This document shows, one piece after another, positions 35,761-44,187 of a DNA stretch of 64,000 bases (within the stretch, counting starts at the first letter, position 1; each line of letters opens with the position of its first letter). Source of the DNA: UM-FILTER-33-9 sp964530235 (GTDB lineage: Bacteria > Patescibacteriota > Microgenomatia > UBA1406 > GWC2-37-13); contig CAZGYB010000003.1 in assembly GCA_964530235.1 (NCBI GenBank), positions 101,978 through 165,977 on the forward strand. Reading direction: 5' to 3'. The notes beneath the pieces were generated by a model. That model did no database searches and was not told the origin of the DNA. It was given only the letters and a program-made list of their open reading frames with translations. The position numbers were made by a program, and so were the translations under genes.

Positions 35761-36829
35761 CTTGTTTCATTTCAAATGGTAATTTTCTAAAGTAAAGTTC
35801 GTATGAGCTTTTATTTTTCAGCATCGTTCGAACAAGACTGAGTAATTCGCTACTGGGTTTTTTTTGTTCGAATACTTCACCCAACTTATATCCGGCAAAT
35901 AACTCTGCCTGTTTTTGCTGTTCCTGTGCAGCTGACCAAGGAAGCGGAATCAAAACAGCGGGCTTTTGAAGAGCGATGAGTTCAAAAAAAGTATTTGCTC
36001 CTGCTCGTCCAACGACGATATCAGCATGAGTATAAACATAACCCAACTCGTCCTGATAGAGGTGTTTTACTGGAAAGTATCGAGCCTGTTTTGTGTGAGA
36101 GAGCAACTTTTTTTTAGCAATACAACGGTCGTAATCCGAAAACTCTTTTACGTTCCCAATTTGATGAATTACCGTACAATCATTAAGGAGATCATCGAGG
36201 ATCGAAAGAACATGTTCGTTAATACTATGAGAACCTAAAGATCCGCCGGTTATATACACAACCGGTTTTTTTTCATCAAGTTCGAAAGGTTTTGCGATAA
36301 TTTTTTTTACCGCATTTCGAATAGGATTCCCTGTATACAGTCTCTTTTTTTTTGAAAAAAAACGGGCAGATCGTTCAAAAGAATAAAACACCGTTTTAGA
36401 AAACATGCCGATTATCCTGTTCGCGATACCGGGTGAAATTGTTTGTTCATGCGTGTAGACAGGAACACCAAGAAGCCAGCCGGAAATAACTACTGGAAGC
36501 GCTATGTATCCTCCAAATGATAGTATTCTATCGGGTCGAATCGTTAACACAATCCGAAAAGCAAATAAAAACCCGAGTGGAATTTTCAAAAATCCTTTTA
36601 TCGCATTGAGATTTAATAGACGGGTAATTCTTCCTGTTTCAAGATGAATAAACGTAATATTACGCGAAGTTATTTCTTTATATTCCAATGAAAGTGTTTT
36701 TTCTGTATTTAATGCATTTTTTCTCCCAACAAAAAAAATGTTTACCGGTTCTTTATCGTTAATTGCCTCTATTCTTTCTATGACAGCCATTGCAGGCGTA
36801 AAATGACCGCCTGTTACAAGTAAATTCAT
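35717..36829 (-). CDS. murG: UDP-GlcNAc:lipid I N-acetylglucosaminyltransferase MurG
   Basis: A 370-residue GT28 enzyme that adds GlcNAc to lipid I to make lipid II at the cytoplasmic membrane face. The N-terminal Gly loop is reduced to VTGGHFTPA (usually GGTGGHxxPA). The membrane-contact region FKIP-like GFLKIPLGFLFAFRI and SFGGYIALPVVISGWLLGVPVYTHEQ is typical. The C-domain has VYITGGSLGSHSINE and the donor site GRAGANTFFELIALQKPAVLIPLPWSAAQEQ. It lies between ftsW and ftsQ. Confidence 0.96.
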   Translation of the reverse strand: MNLLVTGGHFTPAMAVIERIEAINDKEPVNIFFVGRKNALNTEKTLSLEYKEITSRNITFIHLETGRITRLLNLNAIKGFLKIPLGFLFAFRIVLTIRPDRILSFGGYIALPVVISGWLLGVPVYTHEQTISPGIANRIIGMFSKTVFYSFERSARFFSKKKRLYTGNPIRNAVKKIIAKPFELDEKKPVVYITGGSLGSHSINEHVLSILDDLLNDCTVIHQIGNVKEFSDYDRCIAKKKLLSHTKQARYFPVKHLYQDELGYVYTHADIVVGRAGANTFFELIALQKPAVLIPLPWSAAQEQQKQAELFAGYKLGEVFEQKKPSSELLSLVRTMLKNKSSYELYFRKLPFEMKQDAAEVIAKKILLNS

Positions 36830-36838
36830 ATGTTTACA

Positions 36839-37924
36839 TTACACAATTTTCGTTTTCTTGGCAATGTTAAGTAAAATTCCCATCAAACTAAAACAAAGGA
36901 GAAGATTCGAACCCCCGTATGATATAAAGGGCAGCGGAACACCGGTAAGTGGGATTAAATGTACCATTGCAGAGAGATTAACAATAGTCTGAATTCCAAA
37001 AAAAGACATAATTCCACCAGCGAGCAGTCTTCCAAACCTGTCGGGCGCTTTCTCAGCGATACGAAAAATATAAACAAGAAAAAAAACAAAAATAACTATC
37101 AACATTACTGCTCCGATATAACCAAGCTCCTCACCAATTATCGCAAAAATGGAGTCGGTGTGCGCTTCGGGTAAAAATAAATGTTTCTGTTTAGAGGCAC
37201 CAACTCCTTTACCGAGTAACCCTCCGTTAGCGAGTGATATCTGAATCTGATTTATATGATAAGTAATGCCCAGCGGATCAAGAGTTGGGTCAAAAAAAGC
37301 AAGAATGCGTCGAAATCGGTATGGAGACGTTTTTGCGAGAGCAACAAAAAAAGCAGCTGAAGCAGGAATAAGAAGTAATAAATAATGAAGCTCTATCCCT
37401 GCCAAAAAGTAAATGATAATGCTGAGTGAAAAGATAATTACTGCAGTTCCCATATCTGGCTGAAGGATAATGAGGAACATCTGAAATCCAAGTAAGATAA
37501 GAAAAGAAAAAAAACGTTTTCTCTCGCGAGTAATAAACCATGAAGATAAATAAATTATTGCAGCCAGCTTTGCAAATTCAGAAGGTTGAAACCCAAAAAT
37601 CCATCTTCGAGCGCCGTTTACACTCGAACCAAGACCGGGTATCAATACCAGTAACAAAAAAATAATTGCCGTGAGCATGAGAAAAAACGCAAAATAGTAC
37701 AGTTTATGATAGTCAAAAAAGGAAAATACTATCATCAAACCCACTCCGAATAATATCCACATTCCTTGTACTTTAAGATAATGAAAACTATCGCGATATT
37801 CTATAAAACTACGCATATACGACGCTTCAAATACAAAAAATAGTCCGATCAGCGAAAGAACTATTGGCAAAAAAAATAAGGTAAGCAAAATCTTACCTTT
37901 TTTGTTTTCTTGTCCGGAATACAT
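36839..37924 (-). CDS. ftsW: SEDS septal peptidoglycan polymerase FtsW
   Basis: A 361-residue polytopic protein with about 10 membrane segments. SEDS motifs are clear: NGARRWIFGFQPSEFAKLAAI, LQPDMGTAVIIFSL, GVGASKQKHLFLPEAHTDSIFAIIGEELG (catalytic loop with the essential Asp) and TGVPLPFISYGGSNLL. Position between murD and murG identifies it as FtsW. The ATG at 37924 is chosen because it follows the murD stop by 4 bp; an ATG at 37942 would overlap murD. It probably pairs with the class B PBP at 49885-51537. Confidence 0.93.
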   Translation of the reverse strand: MYSGQENKKGKILLTLFFLPIVLSLIGLFFVFEASYMRSFIEYRDSFHYLKVQGMWILFGVGLMIVFSFFDYHKLYYFAFFLMLTAIIFLLLVLIPGLGSSVNGARRWIFGFQPSEFAKLAAIIYLSSWFITRERKRFFSFLILLGFQMFLIILQPDMGTAVIIFSLSIIIYFLAGIELHYLLLLIPASAAFFVALAKTSPYRFRRILAFFDPTLDPLGITYHINQIQISLANGGLLGKGVGASKQKHLFLPEAHTDSIFAIIGEELGYIGAVMLIVIFVFFLVYIFRIAEKAPDRFGRLLAGGIMSFFGIQTIVNLSAMVHLIPLTGVPLPFISYGGSNLLLCFSLMGILLNIAKKTKIV

Positions 37925-37928
37925 AAAT

Positions 37929-39158
37929 CTATTTCTGTGCATATCTAAGAACGAATTTTTTAAACTGCTCTCCTTTTTCTTGGTAGTTACTCCACAAACT
38001 ATAACTGGGGGATGCGCTTGAAAGAAGGCAAATTGTTCCCTTTTTAGTATATTTATAAGCATGCAAAACTGCTTCTTCCATTGAGCGCGTAGTCAGTAGC
38101 CTTAACTTCTTTTGACCTTGTTTTTCTAAAGCCTCTGAAATACGGCTTCCTGAATCTGGAAATAAAATCACAGTCTCTACACTGCTTTGCGCAACTTTAC
38201 GTGCCAGAGGATTAAAATTATATCCTCTGTCAAAACCCCCAAGAAAAAGTGTTGTGACCGGGGATACGGAATTAAGTGCTGCTATCGTTGATTCCGGAGT
38301 AGTAGAAATGGAGTCATCGTAAAAAGAAATATCTTTAAAAGTTCCAATATACTCTAATCTATGAGGAAGCGGTTTAAAAGATGAGATGCTCGCTATCACC
38401 AAATCCTTTTGAATGTTGAATAACGATGCAACCGCACATGCAAGACGTATATTATCGGCATTATGCGATCCTAACAACTGAGTGTGGATTTTTTTTTCAG
38501 ATTCAAATTGAACATCGATTGTCTTACATGATAACCCTTTAACCCAAGATGCAACTTCTAAATGCTTCCCGTTGAATACAACGGTGGTCTTTTCCGTCGC
38601 TTTCTGAAGAATGTTTTTTTTTGCCTTATAGTATTCGTCAATTCCTCCGTGATAGTCCATGTGCTCAGGATAAAGACTGGTGAAAACAACTACCTCCGGT
38701 GTATACGCTATATCTTCCAGCTGGTAACTTGACAGCTCATAAACATAAACAGCGGACTCGGGAACATCTATGTCTGCAACATCAAGTGCCGGCGTTCCAA
38801 TATTTCCAACCAGATAGGTTGGAATTCTCGAGTTAGTCAATATGTGAGAAATAAGAGATGCAGTTGTACTTTTCCCTTTTGTTCCGGTTACACCAATTAC
38901 CGTATTCCTTACATACTCAAAAAACATATTCGTTGGTGTGGTATACGGTTTTGTGATAAGCGATCTGCGAACTCCCGGACTTTTTATCACCACATCATAA
39001 TCTGTTTGTCTTTTTAAATAATCTTTTCCCTGATTCTGATCCGCAACACCAATAACCGCGCCAGGAATATGTTTTTCTATAAATCGTTTCGCAGACTTTC
39101 CTTCATTTCCGTAACCGACAATGAGAATTTTTTTCCCTGATAGTTCAGCAATTTTCAT
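37929..39158 (-). CDS. murD: UDP-N-acetylmuramoyl-L-alanine:glutamate ligase MurD (probably MurD2-like, L-Glu adding)
   Basis: A 409-residue Mur ligase. It has an N-terminal UDP-binding Rossmann fold (KKILIVGYGNEGKSAKRF), P-loop GVTGTKGKSTTASLI (about 92-105), central PEHMDYHGGIDEYYKAK with the Lys that is carbamylated in the family, and the C-domain YDDSISTTPESTIAAL and GGFDRGYNF. It adds glutamate to UDP-MurNAc-L-Ala. It overlaps murL by 14 bp. In Xanthomonas that pairing means MurD2 adds L-Glu and MurL then epimerises it, so L-Glu specificity is inferred from context, not read from this sequence. Confidence 0.92.
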   Translation of the reverse strand: MKIAELSGKKILIVGYGNEGKSAKRFIEKHIPGAVIGVADQNQGKDYLKRQTDYDVVIKSPGVRRSLITKPYTTPTNMFFEYVRNTVIGVTGTKGKSTTASLISHILTNSRIPTYLVGNIGTPALDVADIDVPESAVYVYELSSYQLEDIAYTPEVVVFTSLYPEHMDYHGGIDEYYKAKKNILQKATEKTTVVFNGKHLEVASWVKGLSCKTIDVQFESEKKIHTQLLGSHNADNIRLACAVASLFNIQKDLVIASISSFKPLPHRLEYIGTFKDISFYDDSISTTPESTIAALNSVSPVTTLFLGGFDRGYNFNPLARKVAQSSVETVILFPDSGSRISEALEKQGQKKLRLLTTRSMEEAVLHAYKYTKKGTICLLSSASPSYSLWSNYQEKGEQFKKFVLRYAQK

Positions 39159-40512
39159 AGAGTGAAGTTGGAATTACCTTTTTAAATGGTGGAGGAATCG
39201 TATTGAAAACTCCTCCCGAAAATATCCTGCCTCTTAATACTCTTATATCCGAAATCAAAGGAAATACCTCGGCTTTGAAAGTTTGAATAATAGCGTCGGA
39301 ATCATACTCGCGTTTTTGGCTAGCTAGAAAAAGCGCATACATGACCTCATCAGAAGTTCCAACACATTCAAACGGCTTTATTCCTTCCGCACCCCAAAGT
39401 TCTCTGAAAAGAGGAAGCAGATTTTTCCGATCATAGAGATTCTGACCGAATATTTTCATGAGAGTTTTTTTTGGAAGAAAAGCTGACAAAAGACAAAAAA
39501 CAAAGACGCATTTTGGACAGGTTCCGCACCATTTATTATCACTTTCTCTGTTACCAATTGAAAAGTTTTTATTGCAGCTTGAAAACAATGAAAAGTATTT
39601 GTTTAACTTTGAAAATTCCTGGGCTATCGCAAATTCAGATAACGGTCGCAACAGTGAAAAATAGACGATATTCGGACTTACATACTTACGTATATATGAC
39701 TGAAACATCAACTCAAACTCAATGCTTTTACTCCACTGATGATTTATTTCCATTCCAAAATAATTAACATTTCCGATGCTTGCACTTTTCTCATTCGAAA
39801 CAATAAAGTATTTGTAACCATAAATAAGACATGCAAAAATCCCAATAAACGCATTCACTGCTGATATTGGAATGTGCCCATCAAGCATAGGTTTTATTGA
39901 TGGAGAGTTAAAACAATCTAACTTAATAACTCTTCTTACGGTAATCTGAGGGAAAGAAAGTTGTGTAAGAAGATTCTTAAGAAGTTCTGAAGGTCTGTTT
40001 GTTTCTATTACAAACGGAACAATTCCACGTTTTGCTTTCCGCAAAAGTTCATATGAGACCAATGAGTCCTTACCGCCTCCTATTCCTAGTAATGACTTGT
40101 GGCTTAAACGGTATGAAATGGGATCAATATTCGGCGAATCAGATGTATACGGAAAATTCACCAGACCGCGAAAATCAATTTTGTTTCGGTAAAAAAACTC
40201 ACCCAGTCCTTTCGTATATACCGTATTCCAAAATTTGGCTTGACTTCGTGATAAAATGCCTGATCTAACATGGATAGTTCGTGGACAATACATTTTATAA
40301 AAGCTTACGCCCAACATAAGATGAAGCGGAAAAAGAAAATCGTTCAATATACGTTCTGGAATATCTTTTGGAATTGGTATGGGCAGCTGTAATTCTTCTT
40401 TATAGGTACTCGTATTTTTATCCTGAACATACTGATAAGAAAAGATTATGGAAGACCTATTTTCCGAGACTTTATAAGTAGTAAACTCAAATACATCTCC
40501 GGCTGTTTGCAT
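39145..40512 (-). CDS. murL: UDP-MurNAc-L-Ala-L-Glu epimerase MurL
   Basis: A 455-residue protein. It has an N-terminal domain with GVSFYKMYCP and GLGEFFYRNKIDF, a PP-loop ATPase-like motif IGGGKDSLVS (144-153), DGHIPISAVNA (211-221), SNEKSASIGN (239-248), INHQWSKSIEFE (256-267), FSSCNKNF and a zinc-like WCGTCPKC (328-335). This motif order matches MurL, which uses ATP to invert the terminal L-Glu of UDP-MurNAc-L-Ala-L-Glu to D-Glu, replacing glutamate racemase MurI. It overlaps murD by 14 bp. A perfect TATAAT ends 6 nt before its ATG, so murL may lead a transcript into murD-ftsW-murG-ftsQAZ. Confidence 0.9.
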   Translation of the reverse strand: MQTAGDVFEFTTYKVSENRSSIIFSYQYVQDKNTSTYKEELQLPIPIPKDIPERILNDFLFPLHLMLGVSFYKMYCPRTIHVRSGILSRSQAKFWNTVYTKGLGEFFYRNKIDFRGLVNFPYTSDSPNIDPISYRLSHKSLLGIGGGKDSLVSYELLRKAKRGIVPFVIETNRPSELLKNLLTQLSFPQITVRRVIKLDCFNSPSIKPMLDGHIPISAVNAFIGIFACLIYGYKYFIVSNEKSASIGNVNYFGMEINHQWSKSIEFELMFQSYIRKYVSPNIVYFSLLRPLSEFAIAQEFSKLNKYFSLFSSCNKNFSIGNRESDNKWCGTCPKCVFVFCLLSAFLPKKTLMKIFGQNLYDRKNLLPLFRELWGAEGIKPFECVGTSDEVMYALFLASQKREYDSDAIIQTFKAEVFPLISDIRVLRGRIFSGGVFNTIPPPFKKVIPTSLYENC

Positions 40513-40518
40513 AAGCTC

Positions 40519-40524
40519 ATTATA
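40519..40524 (-). promoter_or_regulatory. Predicted -10 element upstream of murL
   Basis: A perfect TATAAT on the minus strand ends 6 nt before the murL ATG (40512), in the 37-bp gap after mraY. No good -35 or TGn is seen. It would give a leaderless transcript starting mid-cluster. Confidence 0.45.
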
Positions 40525-40549
40525 CCGGATTCTGCGCTCAGAACGGTCT

Positions 40550-41587
40550 TTATTTCATAAAGGCTACCATAAGGCCAACAACACTACAAATTATTGCAGC
40601 CAACCACATTCTCATAACCACTTTGGGTTCCTCCCATCCTCTATTTTGAAGAAGTAAGTGAAAAGGGGCTACCACAAAAAACTTTCGTTTTAACAAGCGT
40701 TTTGAGAGCAGCTGCAAAAGAGAGCTGCCAATTTCAACAACAAACACTCCTCCTATAATTGGTAGCGCAAAAGCCTTGCCTAAAATCAATCCGATAACCG
40801 CAAATGTTGCACCGAAGGAAAGAGAACCGGTATCACCCACAAAAATTCTGGCAGGAAAAATATTAAAGTATAGAAATGCAAGGAGGCCTCCCAGCCAAAC
40901 ACCAATAAACAGTGAAGTAGGCACATCAATAATTGATCGTGCAACAACCCAGAATCCAGTCAAAGAAATCATTAAAACACCAGTTGAAAGACCATCTAAC
41001 CCATCGGTAATGTTCACGGCATTTGCAAAAGACACAATTACAAAGGCAGCAAAGGGAATATAAAGATATGACAAAGAAAATACCCCCAGGAACGGAATAT
41101 GAATAATGTTGATTTTCAATTCAACAAATAACCACGAGCTCAGTATGAGTGCTAAAATAATTTCTATAATAAATTTATGTCTAAGTCTGAGCCCAAAAAA
41201 GTTGTTCTTTTTCCATAAAAAGATTTTGCTGAGGTCATCATACACGCCCAAAATAGAAAACCCAATAAACGCAAATAAGATAATTTTTATCTCAGAAATT
41301 AAATTTGGATAATTTGACTGTAACGGTTTGTTAAACAATAGATAGAGGAACAAAAACAACACATATAAAAAAACCGATCCGATGACAATAAGGATTCCAC
41401 CTCCGACTGGAGTACCTGTTTTGTGACTATTATATTTATCAAAAATTGGGGTTGGCCGGTTAAATGCATCTTTTGTTTGCTGGGCTGCTCTCTGAAAACG
41501 TAACGCGTATAAAAAATGAATAAAAGGAATAATAAGTAAAAAATGAAAAGCAAATGATACAAATGTAGCAAAAAGATATAAGGACAT
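40550..41587 (-). CDS. mraY: Phospho-N-acetylmuramoyl-pentapeptide transferase MraY
   Basis: A 345-residue polytopic enzyme with about 10 membrane segments that transfers phospho-MurNAc-pentapeptide to undecaprenyl phosphate (lipid I). The active-site aspartate regions are present: GVYDDLSKIF, the NAVNITDGLDGLSTG loop and FPARIFVGDTGSLSFG. The C-terminal loop has FFVVAPFHLLLQNRGWEEPKVVMR, a relative of the usual PLHHHFE-x-GW motif with one conserved His kept (FHLLLQ). It lies between dgkA and murL. Confidence 0.96.
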   Translation of the reverse strand: MSLYLFATFVSFAFHFLLIIPFIHFLYALRFQRAAQQTKDAFNRPTPIFDKYNSHKTGTPVGGGILIVIGSVFLYVLFLFLYLLFNKPLQSNYPNLISEIKIILFAFIGFSILGVYDDLSKIFLWKKNNFFGLRLRHKFIIEIILALILSSWLFVELKINIIHIPFLGVFSLSYLYIPFAAFVIVSFANAVNITDGLDGLSTGVLMISLTGFWVVARSIIDVPTSLFIGVWLGGLLAFLYFNIFPARIFVGDTGSLSFGATFAVIGLILGKAFALPIIGGVFVVEIGSSLLQLLSKRLLKRKFFVVAPFHLLLQNRGWEEPKVVMRMWLAAIICSVVGLMVAFMK

Positions 41588-41603
41588 AACAAGGGTCAGC
41601 GAT

Positions 41604-41966
41604 TTATAACAAATATAACATGAGTTTCGGGATAAAGATTATGCAGGCGACAGCAAATGCTCCTGATGCGAAAATAAGCATTGCGCCGGCTGAAACATCT
41701 TTTACTATTTTGATGTCGTTCCGCCACTTAGTATCGATTGCATCGGCTGCTTGCTCAATTGAAGTATTGACGGTTTCAATGGATAAACCCACCGTTATGA
41801 GCGTAATTATGACAAGAAATTCCTCTCCGGAAATTCGAAGGAATACTCCTGCTAGAAGTGAGAGGGCTGAGAGAATAAGGTGAATTCTATAGTTTGGTTG
41901 AGTTTTAATAGCCCAAATAATACCTTCGTATGCGTGGAGAAATGAAATAGTATGTTTTTTTATCAT
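41604..41966 (-). CDS. dgkA: Diacylglycerol kinase family protein, probable undecaprenol kinase
   Basis: A 120-residue three-helix membrane kinase. The active-site signature is IGLSIETVNTSIEQAADAID, with the conserved Glu/Asn pair, preceded by a short amphipathic N-terminus. In Gram-positive bacteria this family phosphorylates undecaprenol to the carrier lipid used by MraY, and the position next to mraY supports that role. Its start overlaps the yvcK stop by ATGA (41963-41966). Confidence 0.88.
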   Translation of the reverse strand: MIKKHTISFLHAYEGIIWAIKTQPNYRIHLILSALSLLAGVFLRISGEEFLVIITLITVGLSIETVNTSIEQAADAIDTKWRNDIKIVKDVSAGAMLIFASGAFAVACIIFIPKLMLYLL

Positions 41967-42937
41967 AAATTGCGAACAAGCTTCATAATGATTTGAGATA
42001 GTTCCTTAGGATTGTGCCGAAGTATACTTCTTGTCAGTTTGTCTGCCTGATCTTTCACTGGGGTTGAGCGGTCAATGACATCTTTTTGAATAATTTTTGT
42101 ATCGCTTGTTTGTTCCAAATCGTTTATCACAGGTGTTTCTTCAAATTCGTGGTACCAGTTAAGTGCACTCTCTGGAACACGCCCGTTATTTATAATAATC
42201 CAGTCAGGACTTCTTTTGAGATATAGGGTAAGATCTTTTAAATGATCCTTGGCAGAATAATGTGTTGTTTGCCCTCTTTTTGTCATCAAATTCATTATAT
42301 ACAAAATCCTCAGTGAACTCCGCTGTATAATAGTCGATGCTCCTTTCGCTAAAAGAACCGGAACTATACTGGTATACAAATCTCCTGGACAAACGATAAG
42401 AAAATCAGTCTCAGCGAGTCGATCGAGGGCTTTTGGGTTAGCTTCAACGTTGGGTTCCAGATAGGCTTTTTTTATTTTGGAGCGCTGTTTGGAATTGTCG
42501 TCAATTTCGGCTTCCCCTTTAATTATTCGTCCATCTTCATACTCTGCACATAAATGAGTTTTCTCATAGGTAACTGGTATTACCTGCCCTTTTATATTCA
42601 GCACATAACTGACTGTTTCAATAACTTCACTATAACTATCAGTAACTTTTTCAAGTGCTGACAAAAAAATATTTCCGAAGTTATGTCCGGTAAAGTCACC
42701 CGATTCAAAACGGTACAAAAAAAGTCTTCGCCACAAATCAGGAGCTTCTGATAAGGCAAGAAGACACTGTCGTAAATCTCCTGGTGGAAGCACTCCTAAT
42801 TGGTCACGCAACCTTCCTGTTGAACCGCCCGAATCGGTCATATTAACAATGGCTGCTAAATCAATTTTTTCGTTTTTTAAACCAGATAAGACTACATAAG
42901 CACCTGTTCCTCCTCCAATTACGGTAACTTTTTTCAT
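41963..42937 (-). CDS. yvcK: YvcK/CofD-like gluconeogenesis and morphology factor
   Basis: A 324-residue protein with the CofD-like fold: VTVIGGGTGAYVVLSGLK, IVNMTDSGGSTGRLRDQLGVLPPGDLRQCLLALS, GHNFGNIFLSALEKVTDSY and DFLIVCPGDLYTSIVPVLL. YvcK binds UDP-sugars and, in Gram-positives, supports wall synthesis and localisation of PBP1. Its place inside the mur cluster fits. It overlaps the GlmU-like gene by ATGA (42934-42937) and dgkA at its other end, so the three are probably co-translated. Confidence 0.92.
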   Translation of the reverse strand: MKKVTVIGGGTGAYVVLSGLKNEKIDLAAIVNMTDSGGSTGRLRDQLGVLPPGDLRQCLLALSEAPDLWRRLFLYRFESGDFTGHNFGNIFLSALEKVTDSYSEVIETVSYVLNIKGQVIPVTYEKTHLCAEYEDGRIIKGEAEIDDNSKQRSKIKKAYLEPNVEANPKALDRLAETDFLIVCPGDLYTSIVPVLLAKGASTIIQRSSLRILYIMNLMTKRGQTTHYSAKDHLKDLTLYLKRSPDWIIINNGRVPESALNWYHEFEETPVINDLEQTSDTKIIQKDVIDRSTPVKDQADKLTRSILRHNPKELSQIIMKLVRNL

Positions 42938-44187
42938 GATTGACGTTCTAAATTATCAAAAAAAAATGTTTTATCCGCAAGATCTTTCTTTACTTTTTCA
43001 CCTGGACCAACCCACAACTCAGAACCAAGCCTGATGCCTGGAAAAAGCACCGTATTTACTCCTATCTTCGTTTTTTTACCAATAATCGCACCCAACTTCC
43101 GCATACCGGTTGCGACTTTCTTTCCAGAAACCATACAGGAAATTTCTTTTTGATCAAACCTAAAGTTTGCAGTAATGCTTCCTGCTCCGAACAACACCTG
43201 GTCTGAAATAACAGAATCGCCAATATAATTTCTGTGAAAAGATACGTTATCTCCGATATATGAACGGGCTATCTCAGTATAGGATCCGACAAGAGAATTT
43301 TTTCCGATGTGACTTTCTCTTACGAGACTATAATCACCGATAACAGAGCCCTCACCAATAAAACAAGGACCAGTTATTTTAGCAAAATGACCGATTTTTA
43401 CCCCTTTTTGTATGACTACATGAGGCTGAATAATGGCAGTTTCTGCAATGGTTACTGTCGACGTATCAAAGATATTTTTGTTTATACCTGACAAAAAAAA
43501 CTGCATTAAGGGAAGTATATGCCAAGGATACTTCAAAGCATACCAGTAATCAGAATACGAAACCCATAATACTGTTTTGTTTTTTATCAGTGTATTTAGA
43601 CCTCTTTCATACCAGTCATCATTTTCTCCAGGATCTGTTTTTTTTAAGCACTCTAAGAACTGACCAAGGTCACGAAAGTAATCGATGACTAAGTTAACCA
43701 GATCAGAAGGAAGGTTTTCTGGCTCTGGTTTTTCAACAATAGAAACAACAGTGTTTCCCTCAATGGTCATATATCCTCCGGGAAAATAAGACTGCATTTT
43801 TTTTCCAACCAAGACCGCATCACAACGGTGCGAAAAGACTTTTTTACAAACGTCATTGAGAATTTTGAAGTCTACAAAATCACTTCCATTTACCACTATT
43901 ACTTCCCCCGTAACGTCATTTTCACAAGATAAAAGAGCGCCAGCCATACCTGTTTGATTTTCATCTTGCGTAATATAACGATATTTATTTCCAGTCGCTT
44001 TCGTAACCGATTCTTTATTCAATTTGTTTGTTACCACATAAATCTGTTCACAGTACTCACTCAACGATCGGCCGATATAATCAACAATTGCCGTTCCTAA
44101 GAAAGGAGTAATATTTTTATCTGTCATCGGCCAAAACCGATCGCTATCCCCGCCCGCTAAAATTATTCCGTTTTTAACTTTCTTCAT
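42934..44187 (-). CDS. GlmU-like sugar-1-phosphate nucleotidylyltransferase with left-handed beta-helix domain
   Basis: A 417-residue two-domain protein. Residues 1 to about 235 form a nucleotidyltransferase (GIILAGGDSDRFWPMTDKNITPFLG, a variant of the GGxGTRxxPxTxxxPK signature; then TGMAGALLSC and VVNGSDFVDF). Residues about 245-400 are a hexapeptide left-handed beta-helix (ITGPCFIGEGSVIGDYSLVRES.., GAGSITANFRFDQKEI) with a GlmU/acetyltransferase-like GAGSITANFRFD site. It may make UDP-GlcNAc or another NDP-sugar. The variant GDSDRF signature leaves substrate open. It lies between murA and yvcK, coupled by 4-bp overlaps on both sides. Confidence 0.8.
   Translation of the reverse strand: MKKVKNGIILAGGDSDRFWPMTDKNITPFLGTAIVDYIGRSLSEYCEQIYVVTNKLNKESVTKATGNKYRYITQDENQTGMAGALLSCENDVTGEVIVVNGSDFVDFKILNDVCKKVFSHRCDAVLVGKKMQSYFPGGYMTIEGNTVVSIVEKPEPENLPSDLVNLVIDYFRDLGQFLECLKKTDPGENDDWYERGLNTLIKNKTVLWVSYSDYWYALKYPWHILPLMQFFLSGINKNIFDTSTVTIAETAIIQPHVVIQKGVKIGHFAKITGPCFIGEGSVIGDYSLVRESHIGKNSLVGSYTEIARSYIGDNVSFHRNYIGDSVISDQVLFGAGSITANFRFDQKEISCMVSGKKVATGMRKLGAIIGKKTKIGVNTVLFPGIRLGSELWVGPGEKVKKDLADKTFFFDNLERQS

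Noticed and set aside
39145..40512. PP-loop tRNA-modifying or asparagine-synthase-like enzyme
   Set aside because: Although GGGKDS is shared, the DGHIP, SNEKSAS, NHQWSK and WCGTCPKC set and the overlap with murD fit MurL specifically.
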